A stretch of 64,000 bases of DNA. Origin: Arthrobacter sp. B6. GTDB lineage: Bacteria > Actinomycetota > Actinomycetes > Actinomycetales > Micrococcaceae. Position 1 is the first letter of the stretch. Every line of letters starts with the position of its first letter. A program made the position numbers and the translations under genes. Positions 25,114 to 34,137 of the stretch are shown piece by piece. The notes beneath the pieces were generated by a model, which saw nothing but the letters and a program-made list of their open reading frames with translations, did not search any database and had not been told where the DNA came from. Where the stretch lies: contig NZ_KV467168.1 of assembly GCF_001663775.1 (NCBI RefSeq), positions 140,858-204,857 of the forward strand, written 5' to 3'.

Positions 25114-25926
25114 ATGCTGATATGTGCAGCCTGCGCCGTCGAACGCGACGAACCGACCCCGGAGCTCTGCCCAATCTGCACCGATGAGCGGCAGTATGTG
25201 CCCGAGGACGGACAGAAGTGGCTCACACTGGACGGGCTGGTGCAGAATGGCCAGCAGACAGCGTTGAAGGAAAACGAGCCGGGACTTATCGGGATAAGGA
25301 CGGAGCCAAAAGTCGGGATCGGCCAGACAGCGCAGCTTGTGGTGACCCACGAGGGTTCGCTGCTGTGGGATCCGGTCGGATATGTCGATGACAGTGCGGC
25401 GAACGCAGCGTTGGAGCGAGGCCCTGTCCTGGCGATCGCCGCCAGCCATCCACACATGTTTGGTGTACAGGTCGAATGGTCGCACCGACTCGGTGGCGTC
25501 CCCGTACTTGTGGCGGACGCAGACCGGCGATGGCTGGGACGCGAAGATCCGATCATCAAATACTGGTCCGGCAGTCATACTATCGCCGAAGGATTGACGC
25601 TGCACCAGACCGGGGGCCACTTCCCCGGCAGCGCGGTGGCGCACTGGGCGGCCGGGGCGGGCGGAAGAGGAGTGCTGCTGACCGGTGACAGCGTGTATCC
25701 GAATCCAGACCGCCGCTCCATCTCCTTCATGCGCAGCTACCCGAATCATTTGCCGCTATCCGGCGCCGTGGCGTTGCGAATCGCCGCACAGCTGGGAGAC
25801 CTCAAATTCGACCGGATCTACGGCAACTTCAACAATGTCATCGCGTCCGGGGCCAAAGCCATTCTGCACGATTCCGCGCAAAGGCACGCTGCCTGGGCGC
25901 GGGGAGACTTCGACCATTTGACCTGA
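25114..25926 (+). CDS. MBL-fold hydrolase with N-terminal zinc ribbon
   Basis: A 270-residue protein. Cys4, Cys7, Cys19 and Cys22 make a small zinc ribbon (CAAC and CPIC). The rest has the metallo-beta-lactamase order: VVTHEGSLLWDPVGYVDD, AIAASHPHMFG, TGGHFPGSAVAHW and LLTGDSVYPNPD. The usual HxHxDH is reduced to SHPH, so the metal site is incomplete or altered. It starts 66 bases after the VWA gene with CTGGAAGGGA before the ATG. The substrate is unknown. The ribbon may bind a nucleic acid or a partner. Confidence 0.78.
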   Translation: MLICAACAVERDEPTPELCPICTDERQYVPEDGQKWLTLDGLVQNGQQTALKENEPGLIGIRTEPKVGIGQTAQLVVTHEGSLLWDPVGYVDDSAANAALERGPVLAIAASHPHMFGVQVEWSHRLGGVPVLVADADRRWLGREDPIIKYWSGSHTIAEGLTLHQTGGHFPGSAVAHWAAGAGGRGVLLTGDSVYPNPDRRSISFMRSYPNHLPLSGAVALRIAAQLGDLKFDRIYGNFNNVIASGAKAILHDSAQRHAAWARGDFDHLT

Positions 25927-26054
25927 ACCTGCCGATTTCCCCGTTCTCTTTCGATAGGGCCCACCCTGTCACCACTTCCGGGACCCCACGTGCGGGGCTA
26001 CGGCGATTCCTCATGGTCTGTATTTCCGATTCACCAGGGTTTAGCCTCTGTTGT

Positions 26055-26846
26055 ATGGACGAACCACATTCACTGGCGGTTGTGGTTGCCCATCCGGACG
26101 ATGATGCCTACGGTTGTGCGGGCTCCATTGCCCTGCACGAGAACGACCCTGGGTTCCGCTTCTGCCTGGTGCTTGCGACCGACGGCGGGGCGGGGCAGAT
26201 CGCTGCGGGCGTCCCGACTACGCCTCAGGAGCTGGGAACATGGCGGCGAAGGGAAAGTGTCAATGCTTGGCGGGCCCACGGCACCATTCCGGACCGGCAC
26301 GTATGGCTGGACTACGCGGACGGGCACGTGGCGGAAGTTGATTTCGACGAGCTGGTCGGCAGAATCCTGGAGATCCTCCTCCAGGAGCGCCCGCAGGTAG
26401 TGGTAACTTTCGGACCCGATGGGATCACCGGACACCGGGACCACATAGCAGTGGGCAGAGCCACCGATGAGGCCTTCACACGGGCACGGCAGGTGCCTGG
26501 CCCTGGCTTGAAGCGGCTCGTTCACGGCGCCTTGCGGGCGTCGACCTTTGAACGCTGGAACCAGACGCGTCGACAACAGGGCATGGAACCCTGGGACCCT
26601 GCCCGTGAGTATCACCTGCGCCCGGTTCCCGATGAACGGATCGATATTGACGTGGACACAAAGCAGGTAGCGCACCGGATAGTCGCAGGCCTGTTGGAGC
26701 ACAAATCCCAGCGGCATGTCCTCGTGGACCCCGGGGTGGACGAGCGCCGATGGGCCAGAATTGTGTCCCGGGAATCATCTGTCATGGCGTGGCCGGTAAG
26801 GCCGCCCAACAGCCCACTCCTCACCGACCTGTTTGAGGGACTGTGA
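26055..26846 (+). CDS. PIG-L family deacetylase
   Basis: A 263-residue LmbE-like protein. The zinc motif AHPDDDAYG begins at about residue 11, and the third histidine lies in TGHRDHIAVG near 125. These enzymes remove acetyl groups from N-acetylglucosaminyl compounds, as in mycothiol synthesis (MshB) or breakdown (Mca). The HPDD motif is expected close to the start, so the ATG at 26055 is preferred over one 42 bases earlier. Neither start has a good ribosome site. It may act with the preceding hydrolase on a sugar conjugate or thiol conjugate, which is only an inference from order. Confidence 0.8.
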   Translation: MDEPHSLAVVVAHPDDDAYGCAGSIALHENDPGFRFCLVLATDGGAGQIAAGVPTTPQELGTWRRRESVNAWRAHGTIPDRHVWLDYADGHVAEVDFDELVGRILEILLQERPQVVVTFGPDGITGHRDHIAVGRATDEAFTRARQVPGPGLKRLVHGALRASTFERWNQTRRQQGMEPWDPAREYHLRPVPDERIDIDVDTKQVAHRIVAGLLEHKSQRHVLVDPGVDERRWARIVSRESSVMAWPVRPPNSPLLTDLFEGL

Positions 26847-26926
26847 ATCCATTGACGGAGGCGGGGGTGACAGCCGCTGTGCGAGCAGCGCAGCGAACAG
26901 GCCATGCACACCCGACACCGGCAGGA

Positions 26927-28120
26927 CTATACCGCTTTTTCGATGTCGGCGAGACGCTGGTTGAGCCGATCCACCTCATCCAGCACTTCAGTGGCCGCCC
27001 ATGCCTGACGACGCTTGGACTGGCCGACTTTGGAGATGACCCCGGCAGTAGTGAGCCTGTCCAGGGCAGCGTAGACGGAGCTTTCTGCAACGCCGGCGAT
27101 GTGCGCGGCGCTGTTCGCCTCGAACACCGGGCGTTCGAGCAGCCAAGGAATGATCTTTTCGTCGGCCGAGCCCTTCCTCGGCCTGGCCAGCTCAAACCAC
27201 AGGGCTGGAAGGGCATCCAGGGCGGTGACACTTTCCCGCGCGGCATTGGCAGCGTGAAGGGCGGAACGCGCCAGGTACAGCACGAATGCATCAGCCTCAC
27301 CGGCGCGGTAATTATTGACGAGCCTGAAGTATCTGTCCACGTCGGCCACCATTGCCGAAGCGATGGGAGTGACCGTGTTCCGGGTGAGTCCGCGGCGGCG
27401 GGAGATGGCACCTATCAGAGCCCGGCCGATGCGGCCGTTGCCGTCGGTGAACGGGTGGATGGATTCGAACTGGGCGTGGGCGATCGCGGCCTGGGCCATG
27501 ATGGGGACGTCCCTGCGGTTGCAATAAACCATCAGATCGTCCATGAGGTCCGGGACCAACTCCGGCGGTGGCGGGACATGAATTGCTCCGCGGGGCGAGT
27601 AGTCGCTACCGCCAATCCAGTTCTGCACGTCACGGAGTTTTCCGGCGTAAGGAGCGTCCACCGGATCATCTTTCATGAGCGTGTGGTGGGCCGCGAGCAG
27701 GTCCACCAGCCGGATCTCGCTGGCGTGCCCGGCGGCGTCGATCATGCCCTGGACCGCGTCGGCCGCGGCCACCATGGAGCGGGCGTTGTCGCTGGCCTTA
27801 AGACCGATCATTGCCCGAGCGTAGTCGTCCCGGTTCGCGTGGACGTGTTCTATCTTGGACGAGGACACCGCTTCGCTGCGCAGCAGGAAGCCGCTGATGG
27901 CCGCCATCCGCGTCCCTGCTGTGACGTCCAGGGAGGCAACCGCCACGGCCGCCTCCTCGAGAGCCACGATGGTCTCGCGGCCCGGGTCGTACCAGCATTC
28001 CGCGATCATCGGCGGCAGCGAGACGGTAACCTCCCTGAATTCACGGTCCTCGCGCGGCGGCCGCCCGGACGACTTCCACGGAACGCTCCTGCTTCCGTGG
28101 ACAGGCCAGGGCTCAGTCAT
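26927..28120 (-). CDS. Fic-domain AMP-transferase with C-terminal winged helix
   Basis: A 397-residue protein. An N-terminal helical domain precedes the Fic core, with motif HPFTDGNGRIGR starting at His222. SSSKIEH near 86-92 resembles the inhibitory helix of class II Fic proteins, with Glu91 in place but His instead of Gly/Asn after it. The last 70 residues are a winged helix (AAHIAGVAESSVYAALDRLT, then GVISKVGQSKRRQAW). Fic enzymes attach AMP to hydroxyl side chains of target proteins. The ATG at 28120 follows GGAGG at short spacing, and an upstream TTG in frame is less likely. A long palindrome at 28152-28179 precedes it, so it may control its own expression. Confidence 0.86.
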   Translation of the reverse strand: MTEPWPVHGSRSVPWKSSGRPPREDREFREVTVSLPPMIAECWYDPGRETIVALEEAAVAVASLDVTAGTRMAAISGFLLRSEAVSSSKIEHVHANRDDYARAMIGLKASDNARSMVAAADAVQGMIDAAGHASEIRLVDLLAAHHTLMKDDPVDAPYAGKLRDVQNWIGGSDYSPRGAIHVPPPPELVPDLMDDLMVYCNRRDVPIMAQAAIAHAQFESIHPFTDGNGRIGRALIGAISRRRGLTRNTVTPIASAMVADVDRYFRLVNNYRAGEADAFVLYLARSALHAANAARESVTALDALPALWFELARPRKGSADEKIIPWLLERPVFEANSAAHIAGVAESSVYAALDRLTTAGVISKVGQSKRRQAWAATEVLDEVDRLNQRLADIEKAV

Positions 28121-28151
28121 GATCCTCCAAAGCTCCAACAGCGGTAGTCTT

Positions 28152-28179
28152 ATTTAGATTTTACGCCTAAAACCTAAAT
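28152..28179. promoter_or_regulatory. 28-bp imperfect palindrome before the fic gene
   Basis: On the plus strand the arms are ATTTAGATTTTA (28152-28163) and TAAAACCTAAAT (28168-28179), 11 of 12 positions complementary around CGCC. This AT-rich block lies about 32 bases before the fic start in GC-rich surroundings. It is a natural operator for the winged helix at the end of the Fic protein itself. Confidence 0.6.
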
Positions 28180-28714
28180 AATGGAGTCCTTGTTGCTGGT
28201 TGTCCCTGTGGCAGCGTACCGAACGGTCCGGTCGAAACCACAAGGAGCGGCAACGTACAGGACGAGCCGAGGTAGCGAGTTATGCCCTGGTGAGGCGTTG
28301 GATCCCGGCTACTGCGGAGCTGCCAAGATCACTCTTGCTGAGCGCCTGCTGAACTTGGAGGGCATCGGCCCAAACGTCGGTAGTGCTGACAGCCGCCCAG
28401 TTTGAGTTCAACAGCGTGAGCAGGGTTGTGTGGACCGTCCTTGCGTCGGCAAGTCCTGCGTCTACCAGACATTAGCTTCGGTAAATCACGCTTCGCCAAG
28501 CCCCGCAGGTCTTTCCTGACGCCTTGGCGATGTCACCTCGTCATAGTTGAAGGTTCTCCCGAGGTGCGGGTCGCCAGGTCCTGCAGGTCGGTCGAAGGCC
28601 CGAGCGCTACGGTTAAGTTGTGGCAAGCATCCGTTGACGGGTACTCACAACCGAGTGTTTGCCATCAGCAGCGAGAGCTTCCCGACTGCTGGACAAACAC
28701 CCGAGGAGGTCGCC
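28180..28714. other. Intergenic stretch without a supported gene
   Basis: 535 bases between the divergent fic and VOC genes. Open frames exist, but none has a recognisable product or ribosome site. The last 30 bases hold the GAGGAGGT ribosome site of the VOC gene. Confidence 0.5.
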
Positions 28715-29101
28715 ATGACGGTCACTTTCAACCACACCATCGTCTACGCAACGGACAAGCGCCGTTCGGCGGAGTTCCTGGCGAACGTGCTCGGACTGCC
28801 TGAACCCCAAGCCATGTGGTCTTTCATGACCGTGCCCCTCGACCAAGGAGTGACCCTCGATTTCGCCACGGCAGATCGGCCCATCTCTCCGCAGCACTAC
28901 GCCTTCCTGGTCAGCGAGGAGGACTTCGACGGAATCCTCGCAAGAATCCAGGCCCAGGGCATCCCCTACTGGGCGGACCCGGGACGGTCCCGCCCGCAGC
29001 AAATTAACCACAACGACGGCGGACGTGGCGTCTACTTCGCGGATCCTGACGGGCATTTCCTCGAGGCGATCACGCGTCCGTACGGATCGGACGCTGGATG
29101 A
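28715..29101 (+). CDS. VOC-family (glyoxalase/dioxygenase fold) protein
   Basis: A 128-residue single-unit VOC protein: FNHTIVYATDKRRSAEFLAN at the start, HYAFLVSEEDFDGILARI in the middle, and GRGVYFADPDGHFLEAITR at the end. Metal ligands would be His in FNHT, His in QHYAF and Glu in FLEAITR. The ATG at 28715 has GAGGAGGT at good distance. Such small proteins often serve in metabolism or resistance to fosfomycin, bleomycin or methylglyoxal. The sequence does not say which. Confidence 0.8.
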   Translation: MTVTFNHTIVYATDKRRSAEFLANVLGLPEPQAMWSFMTVPLDQGVTLDFATADRPISPQHYAFLVSEEDFDGILARIQAQGIPYWADPGRSRPQQINHNDGGRGVYFADPDGHFLEAITRPYGSDAG

Positions 29102-29296
29102 AGTCCTCGGTTCGCTGGCGGTTGAGTTGCTGTTGGTCGTCAGCTTGGCGCACCGCGATTGGCCTGCTCCATTGCGAGCAAAAACGGGACAATCCCGCCC
29201 ACGGAGCTAACGTGCGGACTTCGTGACGTGCCGTCGGCAGCGCGTTTGCTTAACGAAAGCTCCATTATCGACGTTTTTGAAGGGGCCCGGGGCTGG

Positions 29297-30749
29297 CGGC
29301 TTAGCCGTTGATGATTTGTGGGGTGCCGAGGGCTTTGAGGCCTTCGACGCCGAATTCGAGGCCGTAGCCGGATTGTTTGGCTCCGCCGAAGGGAACCCGC
29401 GGGTCCACGGCTCCGTGTTTGTTGATCCAGACGGTGCCGGCCTGGATCCGGGCTGCGACTTTCCGGGCTGCTGCGGGGTCGGATGACCAGACGGAGGCTC
29501 CGAGTCCTACATCGAGTCCGTTGGCCATGGCGACTGCTTCATTGACGGTGCTGTATTTGATGATGGGCAGTGCGGGGCCGAACTGTTCTTCGGCGACGAG
29601 GGGGTTGTCGTTGTCGATGTCCGCGACCAGGGTGGTGGGGTAGAAGTAGCCGGGCTGTTCCTGCGGAGGGTTGCCTCCCGTCAGGATGCGCGCTCCGGAG
29701 TGTTTGGCTGAGTCAACGAGGCGGTTGACGATGTCGAACTGCTGCTTGTTCTGCAGCGGGCCCAGCACGCTGGTCTCGTCCAGGCCGTTGCCCATCGGCG
29801 CAGCTGCCGCGACCGCACCGAGTTCTTCACAGACGGCGTCGTAGATGTCTTCGTGGACGTAGAGGCGTTTGAGGGCCGCGCAGGTCTGGCCGGAGTTGAT
29901 GAACGCACCCCAGAACAGATCCTGGGCGATGGCCTTGGGGTCGGCGTCGGGCAAGACGATGCCGGCGTCGTTGCCGCCCAGTTCCAGGGTCAGCCGCTTG
30001 ACCGTGTCAGCGGAGGATTTGATGATCGCCTTGCCCGTGGCGGTGGAGCCGGTGAACATGATCTTCCCGACCGCGGGGTGCCCGGCCAGCCGTTCGCCGA
30101 CGTCACGGCCGCCGGAGATGACGCTCAGGAGACCTTCAGGCAGTTCCTCGTTGATGACCTTTGCCAGGGCCAGCACGCTCAGTGGAGTGTATTCGGAAGG
30201 TTTGACCACCACGGAGTTACCCATCCGCAGGGCGGGGGCGATCTGCCAGACGGTGATCATCATCGGCCAGTTCCACGGGCCAATGGCGCCCACAACACCA
30301 ATAGGCCTGTAATGCAGCTCGGCACGGGTCTGGCCGTCATCCACGATGGTTTCGGCCTCCAGCGGGATGGTGGCGGCTGCGCGGAGCCAGGCCACACAGG
30401 AACCCACTTCGAAGCGGGCGTTGGGCCCGTTCAGCGGTTTGCCCTGCTCACGGGAAAGCAACCGCGCGAGGTCCTCAGCGGAACGTTCCACGGCATCTGC
30501 CGCCCGCAACAGAGCAGCGGACCGGCCCTCATGCCCCAGCCCCGCCCACGCCGGCTGCGCCGCGAGAGCGGCAGCGACAGCGCGGTCCAGGTCCGCAACA
30601 CTATGAACGGGCGCCTCACCGACAACACCACCGGTCGCAGGATCGAGCATCGTCCTGGTCTCACCAGTGCCGCCGCTAACCGCGGCCAACAGTGCATCGT
30701 AGCTTTCCATGATCACTCCACATCAGGTAGTTGGTTGCCCGGGGAATAT
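29297..30749 (-). repeat. Aldehyde dehydrogenase repeat, copy A (inverted relative to copy C at 57757-59209)
   Basis: About 1453 bases match 57757-59209 with only about three differences seen by eye: one in the permease tail and two at the PRV/PRI codons. The repeat contains the whole aldehyde dehydrogenase gene plus about 45 bases that in copy C are the last codons of the upstream APC permease. In copy A those codons have no gene in front of them. Confidence 0.85.
29301..30710 (-). CDS. Aldehyde dehydrogenase, copy A
   Basis: A 469-residue aldehyde dehydrogenase that differs from the protein at 57796 by one residue (PRVPFGG instead of PRIPFGG). It has VGAIGPWNWPMMITVWQIAP, the catalytic Glu in LELGGNDAGIVL, the catalytic Cys in NSGQTCAALKRLY, and LVAEEQFGPALPI. 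The start ATG at 30710 follows GTGGAGTG. It is placed after a sulfatase operon with which it has no visible link, 163 bases beyond the sulfatase stop. Together with the repeated flank this indicates insertion of a copy. Function by context of its twin: oxidation of an aldehyde formed from a biogenic amine. Confidence 0.85.
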   Translation of the reverse strand: MESYDALLAAVSGGTGETRTMLDPATGGVVGEAPVHSVADLDRAVAAALAAQPAWAGLGHEGRSAALLRAADAVERSAEDLARLLSREQGKPLNGPNARFEVGSCVAWLRAAATIPLEAETIVDDGQTRAELHYRPIGVVGAIGPWNWPMMITVWQIAPALRMGNSVVVKPSEYTPLSVLALAKVINEELPEGLLSVISGGRDVGERLAGHPAVGKIMFTGSTATGKAIIKSSADTVKRLTLELGGNDAGIVLPDADPKAIAQDLFWGAFINSGQTCAALKRLYVHEDIYDAVCEELGAVAAAAPMGNGLDETSVLGPLQNKQQFDIVNRLVDSAKHSGARILTGGNPPQEQPGYFYPTTLVADIDNDNPLVAEEQFGPALPIIKYSTVNEAVAMANGLDVGLGASVWSSDPAAARKVAARIQAGTVWINKHGAVDPRVPFGGAKQSGYGLEFGVEGLKALGTPQIING

Positions 30750-30872
30750 GTCTGATGATTCTGTGCCTACTCGGTACCGGGCTTGCTAGTGGCAAAGAGC
30801 GAGTACCAGTTCGTTAGTGGGAATGCCGCGACCTGGTCCTCGTGCATCAACGGCAGCATTCCTTCTGCTGTC

Positions 30873-32456
30873 TTAGGCCGCGGCTGTGGGAGCGGTCCCT
30901 TCGTCGGCCAGGGCTGCCATTTCCTCCAGCATGACCGATGTGAGCCTGTTCTCCAGGTCGGCGTGTTGTGCCGAGCCGGCCAGGTTGTGGAGTTCATGCG
31001 GATCGGTCCGGTGGTCGTAGAGCTCGGCGTTTTCCGTTCCGAAGAAGCGGGTCAGGCGCCCTTCCGGAGTGATGACTGTCCTCATCCGTACCGGCCCGGG
31101 GAGTCCAGGCAGGCCGAAGGGTTGTTCCTCTTCCACCAGCAAGGCGTGGCGGTGTTCGCCGGTTTCGCCCCGCAACAGCGGGATCAATGAACGGCCCTGA
31201 ATTCCGCGGAAGGCGGGTGCGCCGCTGAGCTCCAACAGGGTGGGCACCAGGTCCGGGCTGGACACGAGCGCGTCGCTGCGCCGATGAGTGCCGCCGGGCA
31301 CCGCGATGACCAGCGGCACGTTGGTCACCGCCCGGTAGTGGCAGAAATGTTTCAGCATCAGTCCGTGATCGCCGAACAGATCTCCGTGGTCGCTGGTGAA
31401 CACCACGATTGTGTCTTCGGACAGGCCCTGGGTTTCGAGTTCGGTCAGAATCCTGCCGATTTGTTCGTCCATGAGCGTGATCAGCCCGTACTGCGCCGCG
31501 GCGGCGTGCCGGTACTGCTGTTCAGTGGGCGCCCAGGTCATCGTGGGATCGGTGCCCGGCTCGCCTCGGTGCCCGATCATGTGCTGGATGTGTGCCGGTG
31601 ACTTGGTGTGGTCCTGCTCGAAGCCGATCGGCAACTCGAGCAGGGCGGGGTCGTACATGGTGTCGTAGCCGGCGGGCGGTGAGAAGGGGTGGTGCGGGTC
31701 GGGGAAGGAGACGAACATGAAGAAGGGGCGGTCTTTGCCCCCGGCGTCCTTAAGGTGCTCCACTGCCTTCTCGCCGATGTAGGTGCTGGGATGGAGCTCG
31801 GCGGGGACTGCTGTCCTGTATACCTGGTCCCAGCCGGGGTAGAGGTTCTCGGAATGTTCAGGTCCGCCGATGACGTCGGGATCGACGCCGCGTTCGCGGG
31901 CCCAGTGCAGGTAATGGCCGCCCGGGTGGTCGCCGTGACCCACTACGAGGTCGACGTGGTCGTACCCGTAGTAATCCGGGGGCAACTCGATGAAACGTTC
32001 TTCGTGTGCGGCCCGGTCCTCCCAGCCGTCCCATCCGGATGTTTCCCGCCGGGCATTGCCGGCGGCGGGGTCCAGCAGCAGCGGATCGGTGGCGTTGATC
32101 TCCTGCTGTTGCTCCGGCTCGAAGTCCCACCCCATGTTCTGGTGGTGTAGCTTCCCCACGCCGATCGCGTGATAGCCCACTTCACCGAGTGAACGGACCA
32201 GGGTCCGCGACTGGGGATCCAAAGGGATCCCGTTGCAGCGCGTCCCGTGGGTTGAGGGCCAGCGCCCTGTAATGAGGCTGGCCCGGTTCGGCATGCAGGT
32301 GGGGTTGGCCACGGTGGCGTTGCTGAACACTGTGCCCCGCGCGGCCAGCGCGTCCAGGTTCGGGGTCTGGACAATGCTGTTGCCGCCGAAGCCCAAATGG
32401 TCTGCACGCAGCTGGTCAGCGATGATGAACAGGACGTTGGGACGCCTGGTGGTCAT
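30873..32456 (-). CDS. Type I sulfatase (Cys-type, formylglycine-dependent)
   Basis: A 527-residue alkaline-phosphatase superfamily enzyme. It begins with RPNVLFIIADQLRADHLG, which carries the metal aspartate. The sulfatase signature C54-M-P-N-R58 meets the CxPxR rule for conversion of Cys to formylglycine, and FTSDHGDLFGDHGLMLKHF holds the second metal site. There is no signal peptide, so it acts in the cytoplasm, after import of a sulfate ester by the adjacent transporter. The start overlaps the ATPase stop (32453-32456). The enzyme needed to activate the cysteine is encoded at 39512. Confidence 0.86.
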   Translation of the reverse strand: MTTRRPNVLFIIADQLRADHLGFGGNSIVQTPNLDALAARGTVFSNATVANPTCMPNRASLITGRWPSTHGTRCNGIPLDPQSRTLVRSLGEVGYHAIGVGKLHHQNMGWDFEPEQQQEINATDPLLLDPAAGNARRETSGWDGWEDRAAHEERFIELPPDYYGYDHVDLVVGHGDHPGGHYLHWARERGVDPDVIGGPEHSENLYPGWDQVYRTAVPAELHPSTYIGEKAVEHLKDAGGKDRPFFMFVSFPDPHHPFSPPAGYDTMYDPALLELPIGFEQDHTKSPAHIQHMIGHRGEPGTDPTMTWAPTEQQYRHAAAAQYGLITLMDEQIGRILTELETQGLSEDTIVVFTSDHGDLFGDHGLMLKHFCHYRAVTNVPLVIAVPGGTHRRSDALVSSPDLVPTLLELSGAPAFRGIQGRSLIPLLRGETGEHRHALLVEEEQPFGLPGLPGPVRMRTVITPEGRLTRFFGTENAELYDHRTDPHELHNLAGSAQHADLENRLTSVMLEEMAALADEGTAPTAAA

Positions 32457-33364
32457 GCCGGCCTCTTGATCAGGGACAGGACGTCGGTGCGCTGGTGGGC
32501 AAAGTCCGGCAGGGAGCGCGTCGTGATCTGGTCCCTGGGGGCCGGCAGATCAATGTCGATCACTTTCAGGACCCGTGCGGGTTTGGAGCCCAGGACGACG
32601 ACGCGGTCGGCCAGGTACACGGCTTCGTCGATGTCATGGGTGACCACCAGGATAGTCATGTTGAAGTCACGGCGGATTTTCAGGCACAGATCCTCCAGGT
32701 CGAACCGGGTCTGGGCGTCAACCGAGGCAAAGGGTTCATCCATGATGAGGATCTCGGGCCGGTAGGCCAGGGCGCGGGCGATGGCGACGCGCTGCTGCAT
32801 CCCGCCGGAGAGCTGCCATGGATACTGATGCTCGGCGTGCGTTAGCCCGACAGCTTCCAGTGCGCTGTCGCAGCGTTCCTTGACTTCGGCGGCGGGCAAG
32901 CGCATATGCCGCAGCGGGAGGACGAGGTTTTTCCGCACCGTGAGCCATGGCATCAGGGAACGGTTGTAGTCCTGGAAGACCAGGGCCATCTCGGGCGGCG
33001 GTCCGCTGATGGTCCGGCCGTCAATTGCAGCGCTGCCGCTGGAAACGGGATGAAGGCCGGCCAGGCATTTAAGCAGGGTGGTCTTGCCGACGCCGGAAGG
33101 GCCGACGATGCAGACGACTTCACCGGCCTCGACGCTGAAGGTCAGGTCCTCGATCACTGTCTTGGCGTTCTCGCCGGATCCGTAGGTCTTCGCCAGGTGC
33201 ACCACATTGAGGCGCGGAACGGACTGTTCGGGGCTGTCTGGTTGCTGTGCCATGGCTTTTTTCCTGGACTGGGGAGGGACGTTCTTGTCCGGGACGGAAG
33301 CATCCGGGGCATTGGTGGTTTGCATCGTGGGGTCCTGCTTCGGGGTGGAGGGTGTAGTTTTCAT
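32453..33364 (-). CDS. ABC transporter ATP-binding protein (nitrate/sulfonate/taurine type)
   Basis: A 303-residue ATPase with Walker A GPSGVGKTT, Q-loop VFQDYNRSLMPWLTV, signature LSGGMQQR, Walker B ILIMDEP and switch VVTHDIDEAVYLADRV, all in SsuB/TauB style. It has an unusually long charged N-terminal extension of about 50 residues, so an internal ATG (MAQQPDSP, about residue 38) may be the true start. The 3' end overlaps the sulfatase start and the 5' end overlaps the permease stop, which shows a tightly coupled operon. Confidence 0.85.
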   Translation of the reverse strand: MKTTPSTPKQDPTMQTTNAPDASVPDKNVPPQSRKKAMAQQPDSPEQSVPRLNVVHLAKTYGSGENAKTVIEDLTFSVEAGEVVCIVGPSGVGKTTLLKCLAGLHPVSSGSAAIDGRTISGPPPEMALVFQDYNRSLMPWLTVRKNLVLPLRHMRLPAAEVKERCDSALEAVGLTHAEHQYPWQLSGGMQQRVAIARALAYRPEILIMDEPFASVDAQTRFDLEDLCLKIRRDFNMTILVVTHDIDEAVYLADRVVVLGSKPARVLKVIDIDLPAPRDQITTRSLPDFAHQRTDVLSLIKRPA

Positions 33365-34137
33365 GCTGATTTAGCCAATCGTCGGGAGCCGATGTACCAG
33401 GCCAGGACTCTGCGTCGGACCAGGTTGAAGATCATGTTGACGGCGAAGCCAATGACTCCGAGCAGCAGGATCCCGGCCCACATGTCCGCGATCATGAAGC
33501 TCTGCTGGGCCAGCAGTGTCATGGCCCCGATGCCTTGGGAAGAACCCAGCATTTCGCTCGCGATCATCACGATGAACGCGACCTGGAGGCTTACCTGCAA
33601 CCCTGAGAAGATCTGCGGGCCGGCTGAGGGCAGTATCACGTTCGTTATCCGTTCACGGCGGGACAGCCGGTACACCCGGGACACGTCCAGGATGTCCTGG
33701 TCTACGCTTCGGATTCCATCGACCGTGGCGATCAGGACGGGAAACAGTGCCGCCAGCGCGATGCTGGTCACGCGCATCTCCGTACCGAAGCCGATCAGCG
33801 AGATGAAGATCGGTACCAGCGCGACCGGTGGGATGCCGCGGAGGAAGTGAATCAACGGGTCGATGAGCCAGCGGACGGTTGGAACGAGGGCGGTTACAAA
33901 ACCGATGGTGATGCCTAGGACGGCTGCGATCGCGAATCCCGTGAAGAGGTTGGCCAGGCTCAGCAGGATGTCCGACTGGAAGTGCTGGAACAGCCACAGT
34001 TGCTGGAAACGTTCAAGAATGATCCGCAGCGGCGGGAAGAATGCATTCGTTGACTGGTCGGACAGGACCCACCAGAGCGCCAGCAGGACCACGGGGGTTC
34101 CGGCGCCGATGAGTGAGTTACGTGCTGTGCGGTTCAT
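33361..34137 (-). CDS. ABC transporter permease (SsuC/TauC type)
   Basis: A 258-residue membrane protein with six hydrophobic segments. The EAA-like loop reads VYRLSRRERITNVILPSAGPQI. Other family marks are LIHFLRGIPPVALVPIFI and MIASEMLGSSQGIGAM. It pairs with the permease encoded directly upstream and with the ATPase that overlaps its end, to import an organic anion such as a sulfate ester or sulfonate. Confidence 0.85.
   Translation of the reverse strand: MNRTARNSLIGAGTPVVLLALWWVLSDQSTNAFFPPLRIILERFQQLWLFQHFQSDILLSLANLFTGFAIAAVLGITIGFVTALVPTVRWLIDPLIHFLRGIPPVALVPIFISLIGFGTEMRVTSIALAALFPVLIATVDGIRSVDQDILDVSRVYRLSRRERITNVILPSAGPQIFSGLQVSLQVAFIVMIASEMLGSSQGIGAMTLLAQQSFMIADMWAGILLLGVIGFAVNMIFNLVRRRVLAWYIGSRRLAKSA

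Noticed and set aside
26843..28147. Plus-strand frame of 434 codons opposite the fic gene
   Set aside because: The minus strand has the Fic motif and the winged helix; the plus frame has no recognisable domain.
28426..28803. Plus-strand frame overlapping the start of the VOC gene
   Set aside because: No ribosome site or domain; the VOC frame has both.
29297..30749. Copy A as part of an insertion sequence or composite transposon
   Set aside because: No transposase, terminal inverted repeats or target duplications are visible at its ends; recombination explains the data better.
30767..30863. Short minus-strand frame between the sulfatase gene and copy A
   Set aside because: About 26-30 codons with a poorly spaced ribosome site and no known similarity; not enough support for a gene.
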